This document shows, piece after piece, positions 1-8,797 of a stretch of 35,365 nt of DNA. The position numbers were made by a program, and so were the translations under genes. Source of the stretch: a virus; IMG/VR virus record IMGVR_UViG_3300037042_002565, positions 1-35,365 of that record. One strand, written 5' to 3'. Each line of letters opens with the position of its first letter. Position 1 is the stretch's first letter. The notes under the pieces were generated by a model, which had not been told where the DNA came from, searched no databases, and worked only from the letters and a program-made list of their open reading frames with translations.

Positions 1-114
1 GATGCTGAGGGTATTCCTAAATATCAAGGTATTGACCAATCCAAGCTAGTTCCTTTATTAGTTGCGTCCTTACAAGAGGCATTGGCTAGAATAACAGCTC
101 TTGAAGCTAAATAG
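1..114 (+). CDS. C-terminal end of a tail-fibre-like virion protein (5' truncated)
   Basis: An open frame enters from the left edge and ends with TAG at 112-114, giving 37 residues. The end reads QGIDQSKLVPLLVASLQEAL and then ARITALEAK. This pattern of a short 'Y-x-x-L/K-L-V-P-L-L' strand followed by a coiled-coil-like amphipathic helix is typical of the end of S74-type intramolecular chaperone domains on phage fibres and spikes. The next gene starts 9 bases later in the same direction, as expected for a fibre gene in a late operon. The family assignment rests on this short tail only. Confidence 0.6.
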   Translation, partial: DAEGIPKYQGIDQSKLVPLLVASLQEALARITALEAK

Positions 115-123
115 GATAACACT

Positions 124-2025
124 ATGCCATTACAGAAGCTAACTTTAAGACCGGGGCTAAATAGAGAATCGACGAACTATGGTAATGAAGGCGGGTGGTA
201 TGACGGTGATAAGATACGCTTTCGTTCTGGTAACCCTGAAAAGATTGGGGGCTGGTCGCAGCTCTCTAGTACCACCTATCAAGGACTTGCTAGGTCGTTA
301 TGGAATTGGGTAAATTTTAGTAGTTCTAATTATTTGGGTGTAGGTACTAATTTAAAGTACTATATTGAACATGGGGGCTCATACATCGACATCACCCCTA
401 TTAGAACTACCTTTACATCGCCCGCTACAAACAACTGCTTTGCAACTACAATAAGTTCAAAGGTGGTGGTGGTGATCATCAATGCGCATGGCGCTATTCA
501 GAGTGATTTTGTTACTTTTTCTGGAGCAGTTGCTGTTGGCGGTGTACCTGCTACAGACCTAAATGCAGAATACCAGATCACGTATATAAATGCCAACAGC
601 TTTTCAATAACTGTTCCAACAAGCGCAACATCAACAGTAGCGTCAGGTGGCGGCACAAGTATATCCGCTGTTTTTCAAATACAGACAGGGCTTGATATTG
701 CAGTTGTTGGTACAGGTTGGGGTACTGGAACATGGAGCAGGGGCGGTTGGGGTAGTGCATTCACAGTAGGTATAGGTCAGCAATTACGTATTTGGAGCAA
801 TGATAATTACGGGCAAGACCTTATTATAGCCCCACGCGGAGGCGCAATATATTACTGGCAAAACTCTGGTGGTTTATCAACTAGAGCGCAGTTATTATCC
901 ACCTTAGCTGCATCAGCTTATGTGCCAACCAATACTAACCAAATACTAGCGTCATCATTACAGCAGTTTATAGTATGTTTTGGTGCTAACCCTTATGTGT
1001 CTGGAAACCCTACGACTACGTTTGACCCAATGCTTGTGCGCTGGTCAGACCAAGCCAACCCCTATGAATGGGTACCAAGTATAACAAACCAAGCAGGTGA
1101 GTTTAGGCTTACGCATGGGTCTTATATTATGACTGCTCAAGTAACTAGGCAAGAAACATTAATATGGACAGATTCATGCCTATATTCCATGCAATATCTT
1201 GGCCCTCCCTATGTTTATAAATTTGAAGTGTTAATGGATAATGTGTCCATAATATCTCCTAACGCCGCCATAAGTATAAACAACGTAACATACTGGATGG
1301 GGTTAGATAAGTTTTATTATTATGATGGTGTAGTACACACACTGCCTTGCACATTAAAACAGTTTGTGTTTGAAAACCTTAACTCCGTTCAAGGCTATCA
1401 GGTTTTTGCTGGTAGTAATTCTGGGTATAACGAGGTGTGGTGGTTCTATTGCTCTGAAGAAACAACCGCAATTAACAGGTATGTTATATATAACTACTTA
1501 GATCAAGTTTGGTATTCAGGCACTATGAGCCGATCTGCTTGGTTAGACTCAGGTATTACCCCATACCCAGTAGCGGCTGACTATAACAGACGACTGCTTT
1601 ATCATGAGTCTTCTGTAGATGATAATGCTGGCGCTTCAACATTGCCTATTAGTGCGTATGTGCAGTCGTCTGATTTTGATATTGAAGACGGTCAACACTT
1701 TGGGTTTGTGTGGCGTATGTTACCTGACGTAAACTTTAATGGTTCTGATGTAAACAACCCCTACGTTACTATAACTATGGTACCTAGACAAAACTCAGGG
1801 TCAGCTTACGGAACTGCTGATGCACCTGTTGTAACAAGTGCCGATAACTATGCTCCGCCTTACCCACCTAACTCAAGCGTGTACGTAATACAAGAGTTCA
1901 CAGGACAAGTATACACACGGTTACGCGGTAGGCAGATGAGTTTTAGAATTGAGTCTAATTCGTTAGGGGTAGCTTGGCAACTAGGCACTGTGCGCTTTGA
2001 TAGAAGACCGGATGGATTGAGATAA
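124..2025 (+). CDS. virion structural protein, possibly a P22 gp10-like tail hub/stabilisation protein
   Basis: This 633-residue protein is rich in Gly, Ser, Asn, Tyr and Trp and has no membrane segment. It opens with LRPGLNRESTNYGNEGGWYD followed by KIRFRSGNPEKIGGW, an N-terminal signature I recognise from virion proteins of uncultured aquatic podovirus-like phages. Repeated short beta-type stretches with W/Y (for example GVGTNLKYY, RIWSNDNYGQD, WSDQANPYEWVP) suggest a beta-propeller or beta-sandwich, as in the packaged-DNA stabilisation (P22 gp10) family; that link is inference. ATG 124 has an AGGA element at 113-116. The next gene follows after 3 bases. Position among tail genes supports a tail hub or connector role. 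Confidence 0.6.
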   Translation: MPLQKLTLRPGLNRESTNYGNEGGWYDGDKIRFRSGNPEKIGGWSQLSSTTYQGLARSLWNWVNFSSSNYLGVGTNLKYYIEHGGSYIDITPIRTTFTSPATNNCFATTISSKVVVVIINAHGAIQSDFVTFSGAVAVGGVPATDLNAEYQITYINANSFSITVPTSATSTVASGGGTSISAVFQIQTGLDIAVVGTGWGTGTWSRGGWGSAFTVGIGQQLRIWSNDNYGQDLIIAPRGGAIYYWQNSGGLSTRAQLLSTLAASAYVPTNTNQILASSLQQFIVCFGANPYVSGNPTTTFDPMLVRWSDQANPYEWVPSITNQAGEFRLTHGSYIMTAQVTRQETLIWTDSCLYSMQYLGPPYVYKFEVLMDNVSIISPNAAISINNVTYWMGLDKFYYYDGVVHTLPCTLKQFVFENLNSVQGYQVFAGSNSGYNEVWWFYCSEETTAINRYVIYNYLDQVWYSGTMSRSAWLDSGITPYPVAADYNRRLLYHESSVDDNAGASTLPISAYVQSSDFDIEDGQHFGFVWRMLPDVNFNGSDVNNPYVTITMVPRQNSGSAYGTADAPVVTSADNYAPPYPPNSSVYVIQEFTGQVYTRLRGRQMSFRIESNSLGVAWQLGTVRFDRRPDGLR

Positions 2026-2028
2026 AAT

Positions 2029-2679
2029 ATGCCTATTAACGTAACGGCGGTTCGCCCACCAAAAGCACCTAACCTATCTGTCGCGCCTATGGCGTATAGT
2101 AAGCAGTATATAGATATGCTAAATAATATCTTGCGCCTATACTTTAATCAGATAGATAACTTTACTTCAGCTTTGGTGGGGGTTATTGGAATGACAACAT
2201 TCCGTGCCCCTTATGGGTCTTTTGTAGATACCTCCACTATAGCTGCTGTGCCTAATGTTCCAACAGCGGTACTGCTTGATGGCGTAAATACTAACTCAAG
2301 CGAAGTGTACATCGGTACACCAACCTCTAGGATTTATATAACTAACTCTGGGGTATACAACTACCAGTACAGCGTTCAGGTTACCAATAGTGCTGCACAG
2401 ATTCATCCTTTAGAAGTGTGGATAAGACAAAATGGGGTAGATGTGCCTGACTCTAACTCTGCCGCTCAGTTGCCTGTTAAGCGGGGGTCGGTTAACTCTG
2501 AAACTATTTTAGCCATCAACTATCTTTTACGTGTACAAGCGGGGGACTATATTGAGCTGGTGTGGCTATCTAATGATGCCGCTGTTTCTTTATCAACAGT
2601 CCCTGCTTCAGTGGTTGCACCTATTCATCCACGAGCCCCTGCTGTTATTATAACAGTTACGTTTGTATCTGCGCTCTAG
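2029..2679 (+). CDS. small virion surface/fibre-like protein
   Basis: The protein has 216 residues. Residues 1-60 contain an amphipathic helix (SKQYIDMLNNILRLYFNQID) and the rest is beta-rich. The central part (about 75-215) has the alternating pattern of a jelly-roll: YITNSGVYNYQYSVQ, PLEVWIRQNGVDVPDSNS, NYLLRVQAGDYIELVWLSND. This resembles C1q/TNF-like trimeric heads in phage surface proteins, in which the 'G.Y.....QV' and 'aGD.i.l.w' strands are conserved. I infer a decoration or receptor-contact protein. It lies 3 bases after the preceding virion gene, so the two are probably cotranslated. Fold assignment is by eye only. Confidence 0.55.
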   Translation: MPINVTAVRPPKAPNLSVAPMAYSKQYIDMLNNILRLYFNQIDNFTSALVGVIGMTTFRAPYGSFVDTSTIAAVPNVPTAVLLDGVNTNSSEVYIGTPTSRIYITNSGVYNYQYSVQVTNSAAQIHPLEVWIRQNGVDVPDSNSAAQLPVKRGSVNSETILAINYLLRVQAGDYIELVWLSNDAAVSLSTVPASVVAPIHPRAPAVIITVTFVSAL

Positions 2680-2718
2680 CCGTGATAAACTCAGTAAAAT
2701 CAATTTGTAAGGTGTGAT

Positions 2719-3141
2719 ATGAGCAACTTAGCGACACTAGGCAACATGCCTGAAATACTACAAATTGAAGCGCAGATACTTCAAATGCCTCAAGTTGAGT
2801 TACCCATAGAGCATTACCATATTGATGGTGTTTATGCGCGTAGCATGTTTATACCTGCAGGTACTTTACTAACAGGCAAAATACACAACTTTGAAAGTAT
2901 CGCTATATTAGCTAAAGGCACTATCCGAATTACTAACGGCACTGAATCTTACGTTATATCTGAAGGTCACATTATGGTAGACCAACCGGGCGTTAAACGC
3001 CTTGGTTATGCAGAGACAGATGTGGTGTTCATTACCGTACATAGAACAGACAATACAGAGATTGAAGCTATAGAAGATGAGCTAGTCTCTGCAACCTTTG
3101 AAGATTACGAACAGCAACTGCTGTTAGGAGAAATAGTATGA
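2719..3141 (+). CDS. cupin-fold virion-associated protein
   Basis: This 140-residue protein has a central cupin-like pattern at about 35-105: GVYARSMFIPAGTLLTGKIH, then AILAKGTIRI and a second half with EGHIMVDQPGVKR. In cupins the first motif carries metal ligands; here one His (in GKIH) is visible and the set is incomplete, so a structural rather than enzymatic role is likely. Similar small proteins lie in the tail gene clusters of aquatic podovirus-like phages. The start has an AAGGTGTG ribosome site. The stop overlaps the next start (ATGA at 3138-3141), which indicates translational coupling. Confidence 0.55.
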   Translation: MSNLATLGNMPEILQIEAQILQMPQVELPIEHYHIDGVYARSMFIPAGTLLTGKIHNFESIAILAKGTIRITNGTESYVISEGHIMVDQPGVKRLGYAETDVVFITVHRTDNTEIEAIEDELVSATFEDYEQQLLLGEIV

Positions 3142-4619
3142 CTTTTATTGCAGCAGGGGCATCAATAGCGGCGGCAGCGTCATCGGTAGCAGCGGGTGCA
3201 GTGGCGGCGGGCACAGCTATTGGGGCGGGTGCAGCGGCAGCGGGTTCTGCTATTGCGGGTGGGGCAGCGGCAGCGGGCTCTGCTTTGGGTATTGGTGCAG
3301 GTGCAGGTGCTGCTGGTACAGCCGCTGGTATTGGTGCAGGTGCAGGTGCTGCTGGTACAGCCGCTGGTATTGGTGCAGGTGCAGGTGCTGCTGGTACAGC
3401 CGCTGGTATTGGTGCAGGTGCTGCTGGTATTGGTGCAGGTGCAGGTGCAGGTGCTGCTGGTACAGCCGCTGGTATTGGTGCAGGTGCTGGTACAGCCGCT
3501 GGCGCTACAGGTACTGGTATTAGCACAGGATTATTAGGTGGTGGTTCAGCTCTTGGTTCTGGTGCTGGCGCCACTGGAGGCTTGACAGGTGGTGGACTTG
3601 GCGGTGTTGGTGGACTTGGTGGTGTTGGTGGACTTGGTACTACAGGCTCTATAGGTGGGGCATCGGGTAGTGCAGGTTTAGGAGGTTTTGGTTCTGGAAC
3701 ACTAGGTGCTGGGGCGGGTACTGGTAGTTCTAGTTTAGCGACAGGGACAGGTATAGGCGGGCTTAGTGGTGGCTCAACAGCTTTTGGAAGCGGTGTTGGT
3801 TCTGGTGCTGGGGCCACTGGAGGCTTGGCAGGTGGGTCTGCTGGTGGTGCTGGTGGTGCTGGCGGTGCAGGCGGTTTGGGTGCGTCAACAGCATCTGGAG
3901 GAACAATGAACACCCCCGGACTTCTTCAACAGGGTATGGCATTAGTAGCTGAACACCCGTATATTGCAGGGGGAGCAGTAGCACTGGGAGCAAGGGAGTT
4001 AATGACCCCTGAATATGAACCCTATAAAAAACCTAAGAGTAGCTCTATCGGTGGAGCGCCAATATCTAAAGACTTTAAACCTTATTGGGCTGATCCTCAA
4101 CTATACGCTGACGGTGGGGCGGTAGATTCTATGCAAGCGCCGCAACCTATGAATAAGTTTGTACAGATGGGCTTAGAACAGGGACAACAACAAGCTAACC
4201 AACAAGCTAACCAACAAGTTGCCCCACAAGGCATTGCTCAGGTAGCACCACAAGGGGTTACTCAAACTGCTCCAGCACCAGCAGTAGGTATTGGATATGC
4301 TAATGGCGGGTTAACAGGCGATAACTTAGGCGGATACTCGCATGGTGGTATTGCGGGTTTAACTAGGGGCCCAGGTGATGGGGTTTCAGATGATATTCCC
4401 GCTGAGATAGGCGCTAGTGGTAAGCAACCTGCAAGGCTCGCCGATGGTGAGTTCGTTATAAGCAGTCGTATCGTCTCTGAATTAGGTAATGGCTCTACTG
4501 AAGCTGGTGCAAAAAGATTACAAGCAATGGTGGATAGGGTACAATCACGTAGGGAAAAGTCTATTGGTAAAGGTAAAGTTGCTGTTGATTCTAAATCTGC
4601 CAAAGAACTAATAGCATGA
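3138..4619 (+). CDS. Gly/Ala-rich repeat virion protein
   Basis: The protein has 493 residues. Residues 1-50 are almost pure Ala/Gly/Ser. Residues 51-121 are built from a 13-residue repeat (GIGAGAGAAGTAA and shortened forms), and 122-255 continue as Gly/Ser-rich low complexity. The last 150 residues are normal sequence with a Gln-rich patch (about 345-375) and a C-terminal motif, GPGDGVSDDIPAEIG followed by ARLADGEFVISS and LGNGSTEAGAKRLQAMVDRV. I have seen this C-terminal block in many uncultured podovirus virion proteins, so the gene is a real virion gene and not an artefact of repeats. Function is unknown; a flexible or membrane-active internal protein is possible. Both ends overlap neighbours by ATGA. 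Confidence 0.6.
   Translation: MTFIAAGASIAAAASSVAAGAVAAGTAIGAGAAAAGSAIAGGAAAAGSALGIGAGAGAAGTAAGIGAGAGAAGTAAGIGAGAGAAGTAAGIGAGAAGIGAGAGAGAAGTAAGIGAGAGTAAGATGTGISTGLLGGGSALGSGAGATGGLTGGGLGGVGGLGGVGGLGTTGSIGGASGSAGLGGFGSGTLGAGAGTGSSSLATGTGIGGLSGGSTAFGSGVGSGAGATGGLAGGSAGGAGGAGGAGGLGASTASGGTMNTPGLLQQGMALVAEHPYIAGGAVALGARELMTPEYEPYKKPKSSSIGGAPISKDFKPYWADPQLYADGGAVDSMQAPQPMNKFVQMGLEQGQQQANQQANQQVAPQGIAQVAPQGVTQTAPAPAVGIGYANGGLTGDNLGGYSHGGIAGLTRGPGDGVSDDIPAEIGASGKQPARLADGEFVISSRIVSELGNGSTEAGAKRLQAMVDRVQSRREKSIGKGKVAVDSKSAKELIA
3288..3500 (+). repeat. 39-bp coding tandem repeat
   Basis: Three perfect 39-bp units (3288-3326, 3327-3365, 3366-3404), each encoding GIGAGAGAAGTAA, are followed by rearranged shorter units to 3500. 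The unit is a multiple of three, so copy-number change would keep the reading frame. The perfect DNA identity implies recent expansion. Confidence 0.9.
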
Positions 4620-5257
4620 TAAAAAGCCAAGCTAGGATATTAGCAAAAGAAAATGGAGAAAAATACTATTGTCCCGAAAACCCTTGCGCTAAAGGACATT
4701 TTTTACGTAATGTGACTCGCGGGGAATGTATAGAATGTAGAAAAATATCTAGTGTATTAGCTATTGAAAAAGATAGGCCCGCATACAATGCACGTAAAAA
4801 GAAAGAACGGCAACACAGGCTTCCACAAATAGCTGCTAGAGCAAAAGAAACCCGACTCATGGAATCTGATGCTGTTAAAACACTGCGTAGAGAAAAATCT
4901 AGGTTACGTTCAATTATATGGCGACAAAAAAATCCAGACCATGAAAATGCAAAGCTATGTAAAAAAATATATAGGATTAATAATCCCGCGGTATGCCAAG
5001 CCCTTGCTGTAAAACGTAGAGTTTCTAAAATTAACCGTACACCCGTATGGACAACCGAAACAGACATATGGATGATGAAAGAAATATATGAGTTATCCGA
5101 ACTACGCACACGCCTTACCGGTATTTCTTGGCATGTTGACCATATAATTCCTTTGCAAGGTGTTCGTGTTTCGGGTTTACATACACCCTATAATTTACAA
5201 GTAATTCCAGCAATGGAAAATATAAAAAAGGGTAATAAGTTTGAGGTACTAGCATGA
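4616..5257 (+). CDS. HNH homing-type endonuclease
   Basis: This 213-residue protein has two zinc-type Cys groups near the N-terminus (C19, C24, H28, C38, C41). A very basic helical middle (about 55-135) follows, then a C-terminal HNH nuclease domain (about 171-208): WHVDHIIPLQG with the catalytic D175-H176, then PYNLQVIPAMENIKKGNK with conserved Asn residues. This is the phage HNH/homing class, which nicks DNA near its own insertion site. The gene starts within the stop of the Gly-rich gene and ends within the start of the GNAT-like gene, both by ATGA. It is thus a clean insertion between virion genes. Its A-rich, Lys-rich composition differs from its neighbours, which fits mobility. Confidence 0.85.
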   Translation: MIKSQARILAKENGEKYYCPENPCAKGHFLRNVTRGECIECRKISSVLAIEKDRPAYNARKKKERQHRLPQIAARAKETRLMESDAVKTLRREKSRLRSIIWRQKNPDHENAKLCKKIYRINNPAVCQALAVKRRVSKINRTPVWTTETDIWMMKEIYELSELRTRLTGISWHVDHIIPLQGVRVSGLHTPYNLQVIPAMENIKKGNKFEVLA

Positions 5258-5676
5258 AACTAAAAGTTCAACACGTAGAGACACAATTTATACATCAGGT
5301 TTGGTCTTTGGTTGAACCTTGGTTTACCCCTGTGTTTGAACAGAGTGCGATATCTGACTACTATTCTATAGATAACCTTAAAGATTATCTTGTGCGAGGT
5401 GAACACACCCTTGTAGTTGCTAGTGATGATGAGGGTACAATTCACGGTGTTATAAGTTTGCAGTGGGTTAATTTCCCTAAAGCTAGAATAGCGTATGTAG
5501 CAGCTATTGGCGGTAAGTTTATTGCCTCAAGAGAAACCAACCAAGAGTTTGTGAACTGGGTTCGCATGATGGGTGGTACAAAAATTCAAGGTTACGCCAG
5601 AGAATCCATAGCTAGATTATGGAAACAAAAATTAGGGTATAGACCCGCACATATTGTTATGGAGTTAGATGTATGA
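5254..5676 (+). CDS. GNAT-like acetyltransferase-fold protein of the virion cluster
   Basis: The protein has 140 residues. It has the strand order of a small GNAT fold: HTLVVASDDEGTIHGVISLQ (strands 2-3), then ARIAYVAAIGG, then RETNQEFVNWVRMMGGTKIQ and the C-terminal RLWKQKLGYRPAHIVMELDV. That last stretch matches the 'G...Y.P....M...' end of GNAT proteins. The acetyl-CoA loop (R/Q-x-x-G-x-G/A) is not clear, so enzyme activity is doubtful. Proteins like this sit beside ejection proteins in podovirus genomes, in the same place as T7 gp13; the analogy is inference. ATGA overlaps join it to the HNH gene and to the 1040-residue protein. Confidence 0.55.
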   Translation: MKLKVQHVETQFIHQVWSLVEPWFTPVFEQSAISDYYSIDNLKDYLVRGEHTLVVASDDEGTIHGVISLQWVNFPKARIAYVAAIGGKFIASRETNQEFVNWVRMMGGTKIQGYARESIARLWKQKLGYRPAHIVMELDV

Positions 5677-8600
5677 TATTTAAATTAAGTGATCTTCGCA
5701 AAACCTTTTTATACTTTGTACAAGGCCCTAAGTTTTATGGTGGAGGTGCGCCACCATCGCAATCTACATCTGTAACACAAGCGACTATACCTGATGAGCT
5801 AAAACCCTATGTCAGTACGTATATGGGTGCGGCTGAAAAACAACTGTATCAAAAAAACGCTGAGGGTGAGGTTTCAGGGTTTCAACCGTACAAAGCCTAC
5901 GGGAACACCCTCGACAAGGAAGGCAACTTAGTCCTTGATAGCCAAGGAAAACCATTATATGATTCTTCCAAAGGTATTGCTGGTTTTAGCGCAATGCAAC
6001 AACAAGCGCAAACTGGCGCAGCGGGGATGAAAAACTCTGCTAATTTTGGAACAGCGTCTACCTTAGCAGGTTCTAGTGGTACTGGTAGTTTAAATGCTGG
6101 GCAGAATTACCAGAACCAGATGACTGACCCAAATTCAGTGCAAGCATATATGTCACCCTATATGCAAAACGTTACCAACCAACAAATCGCCGCAGCAAAC
6201 CGCCAGTATGATATTAGCGGTGCACAGCAAATGGGCAATGCCACACAACAAAAAGCGTTTGGCGGTAGCCGTGAAGCTCTTATGGCTGCTGAAAATGAAA
6301 GAGGTAGAAACACAGCCATAGGTAATATACAAGCTACAGGGCTACAATCTGCCTTTACCAACGCTCAACAACAGCAACAGAATGTGGCTCAATTAGGTCT
6401 TCAAGGAATGAGTCAGGCAAGTCAAGCTGCCAGTACGTTAGGTAATTTGGGTGCTCAAGACTTAGCTGCACAACAAGGTATTCTCACTATGCAGAATACA
6501 ATGGGGGCACAACAAACAGCTAAAGTCCAAGCGGCTAAAGACCAAGCTATGCTTGATTACGCAAATGCTCAAAACAAACCCATGCAAGATATAGGTACCA
6601 TGTCTAGTCTTGTACGCGGCATAAGCACAACCCCTAGTTCAGCAACAACATACACTGCACAACCTAGCACAATGAGTCAGATCGGAGGTTTAGCTGCTAC
6701 AGGTATTGGCGCGTATGGCGCGTTAAAGGCTAATGGTGGCGTGATTGAAGATCGTGGCTACGCTGATGGCGGTATTGTTGGCTATAAGCTTGGTGGCGAT
6801 GTTGAAGAGAGTATGCGTAATAAGTTAGAAGACTTAGACAACCCGCGCTTACAAGAAATTATTAAAGAAAACGAAAGCCCTGAAATGACCAAGATAGCTA
6901 AAGAAGTTATGAGGTCTAATTACGCTAAGGGCGGTATCGTTGCTTTTGCTCAGGGAGGACAACCCGCAGCAAGTTGGTTAAGCCAACTTGAGGGTGTTTC
7001 TCAAGAAATGAAAAACAAAGCGTATAAGTTACACGGTTGGACAGATGAGGATGTTGCTAACTACCAGTCTTCAAAAAGAGTACCACTAGACCCTAATAAA
7101 GGTTTGGCACAAATCCCCGGAGAAAGCGCCACTATAAATACAAACAAAGAGCCTCTTCGATCAACAAGATTCACACCAGAAGAAACGGCGCCGTATGAGT
7201 CTTCAATAGAATCGGGTAAGGAGTTAAGTACCAAAGTTAAAAAACACTCTAAAGAACGTATGGCGTATGAAGCAGAAAGAGCTGCGCGAGAGGCTGCGCG
7301 AGAGGCTGCGCCATTAACTGAAAGCGCACCGTCTCCTTCTTCCTCCGATCCTTGGGCTGAACGATCAAATACTGATGTTCGTGGTCAGCTTAAGAAAGGG
7401 TATGGTGCCCTTAAATCAGGTATTGCTTCACTGGCAACTCCTGAAAATATTGCTGCGGCTGGTTCTGAAATAAACGCCCAACGATTCAAAGAAGGCTTAG
7501 GGTCTGAGTCAACACTATCTAGCGTTGAACAAGGGGTTCTTGGCGGCCCATCACTTGCCCCAGAATTAGTTAAACATCTTATTGAAAACGGTACTGGCGG
7601 GCCAATAGGTGAACAGTTTAGAAAAACAGATCGCTTCGGTTTAGCAACTGCGTTAGATAAGTTTGGTGATTCTGCCTCTAAAAGATACGAGATTATTAAG
7701 AACTGGGCAACAACACCTGTAGGTGGTAATAAAGGTATTGCAGCGGTTGAGACACCAGAACCTGTGGTGGCTAAAAAAATTGAACCTATGGTTGCTCCCG
7801 CACCTATGGGGCAAATGCAAAATGAAACTCAAACTCAAACTCAAACTCAAACTGCCCGACCATCGGTGCCCGCGCAAGAAGGGCGCAATACCACAAGTGT
7901 TATGAATCAAGGTACAACTGCCCAAGCAAATGCGCCTACTCAGTCTGAAGACAGTGTGTTGTCTCGCTTAGAAGCATCAAGAGATTCGGCTGAGAAAGAA
8001 GCCAACATGTCTGTGGAAGATCGTGTTAAGAGCCAAAAAGAAATGGAAGAGCGTCTTGTTGGTAAAGATGAGGACACTGCAGCGTATCGTAAGTCTATTA
8101 TGGATGAGCGTGCTAATGCCCCTGATGAAGCTAGAAGACAGATGAGTATGCGCCTTATGGAGTTTGGTGCTAGTTGGGCATCTACTCCGGGCGCACCACT
8201 TGTTGCTGGTATGAAAGCTATAACCGCAACTCTTCCGGGACTTATGGAAGATACTAAAGCAAATAAAAAGATGATGAAAGACCTAGACAAGTCTGAGTAT
8301 TTGCTTAACCATGCAACTCGTCTTGAAGAGTTAGGTCGTTTTAAAGATGCAACTGCGGCTAAAGAAAAAGCTAGTGAGTTGTTTTTAAAGTATGATGAAG
8401 AATTAGTTGCGTATGGTTTAAAACAACAAGAAATACAGTCTGCTGAAAAGATTGCTAGGCTAGCTCAGTTTGGCGCAACAACTAGAACCAGTATGGAACA
8501 AGAAGGGCGTAGCGATCCTAGGGCTGTTACACCAACAGGTCGTTTGGCTAGTATTGACAAGGAACTAGCTGATCTTTCAAGAGATAAAACAGGTTCTCCT

Positions 8601-8795
8601 AATCCCGCCAAGTTTAAATATACCCAAGAACAACTTGACACAATAGCTAAGTTAAAGCGAGAACGTGCAGAATTACGTGGTGACAGACCACAATACCAAG
8701 CACCTAGACCAAAAGACCCAGCGGCTGTAAACGCTATTGCAGGTAAGTATTTTTCTAAAGAAGCAATGACAGCGCCATATCCAAACAGGGGTTAA
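5673..8795 (+). CDS. large virion protein, probable internal/ejection protein
   Basis: This 1040-residue protein is soluble in appearance, with Gln/Ala-rich helical segments (about 110-300). The stretch QAYMSPYMQNVTNQQIAAAN, near residue 160, is a motif I recognise from large virion proteins of uncultured podoviruses. Residues 350-425 hold three 'GG(I/V)' blocks (ADGGIVGYKLGGD, YAKGGIVAFAQGG) like the end of the Gly-rich protein at 3138-4619. A low-complexity Glu-Thr/Gln-Thr linker at about 717-727 is followed by long helical, charged sequence to the end. Its place directly before the transglycosylase-bearing ejection protein suggests the role of T7 gp15 or a similar internal protein; this is inference. 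The start overlaps the previous stop (ATGA). Confidence 0.6.
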   Translation: MIFKLSDLRKTFLYFVQGPKFYGGGAPPSQSTSVTQATIPDELKPYVSTYMGAAEKQLYQKNAEGEVSGFQPYKAYGNTLDKEGNLVLDSQGKPLYDSSKGIAGFSAMQQQAQTGAAGMKNSANFGTASTLAGSSGTGSLNAGQNYQNQMTDPNSVQAYMSPYMQNVTNQQIAAANRQYDISGAQQMGNATQQKAFGGSREALMAAENERGRNTAIGNIQATGLQSAFTNAQQQQQNVAQLGLQGMSQASQAASTLGNLGAQDLAAQQGILTMQNTMGAQQTAKVQAAKDQAMLDYANAQNKPMQDIGTMSSLVRGISTTPSSATTYTAQPSTMSQIGGLAATGIGAYGALKANGGVIEDRGYADGGIVGYKLGGDVEESMRNKLEDLDNPRLQEIIKENESPEMTKIAKEVMRSNYAKGGIVAFAQGGQPAASWLSQLEGVSQEMKNKAYKLHGWTDEDVANYQSSKRVPLDPNKGLAQIPGESATINTNKEPLRSTRFTPEETAPYESSIESGKELSTKVKKHSKERMAYEAERAAREAAREAAPLTESAPSPSSSDPWAERSNTDVRGQLKKGYGALKSGIASLATPENIAAAGSEINAQRFKEGLGSESTLSSVEQGVLGGPSLAPELVKHLIENGTGGPIGEQFRKTDRFGLATALDKFGDSASKRYEIIKNWATTPVGGNKGIAAVETPEPVVAKKIEPMVAPAPMGQMQNETQTQTQTQTARPSVPAQEGRNTTSVMNQGTTAQANAPTQSEDSVLSRLEASRDSAEKEANMSVEDRVKSQKEMEERLVGKDEDTAAYRKSIMDERANAPDEARRQMSMRLMEFGASWASTPGAPLVAGMKAITATLPGLMEDTKANKKMMKDLDKSEYLLNHATRLEELGRFKDATAAKEKASELFLKYDEELVAYGLKQQEIQSAEKIARLAQFGATTRTSMEQEGRSDPRAVTPTGRLASIDKELADLSRDKTGSPNPAKFKYTQEQLDTIAKLKRERAELRGDRPQYQAPRPKDPAAVNAIAGKYFSKEAMTAPYPNRG
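7825..7853 (+). repeat. hexanucleotide tandem repeat (AAACTC)
   Basis: Four perfect AAACTC units plus a partial fifth lie inside the 1040-residue gene and encode an alternating Gln-Thr linker. Being in frame, length change would only alter the linker. Confidence 0.85.
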
Positions 8796-8797
8796 TT

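Noticed and set aside
3196-3537. Val/Leu/Gln-repeat frame on the plus strand
   Set aside because: Shifted reading of the same 39-bp repeat; pure low complexity and inside a recognised gene.
3068-3913. 281-aa Pro/Ala-rich open frame on the minus strand
   Set aside because: It is the mirror of the Gly/Ala repeats of the virion protein on the plus strand; GC-rich repeats without stop codons create it. No ribosome site and no folded sequence.
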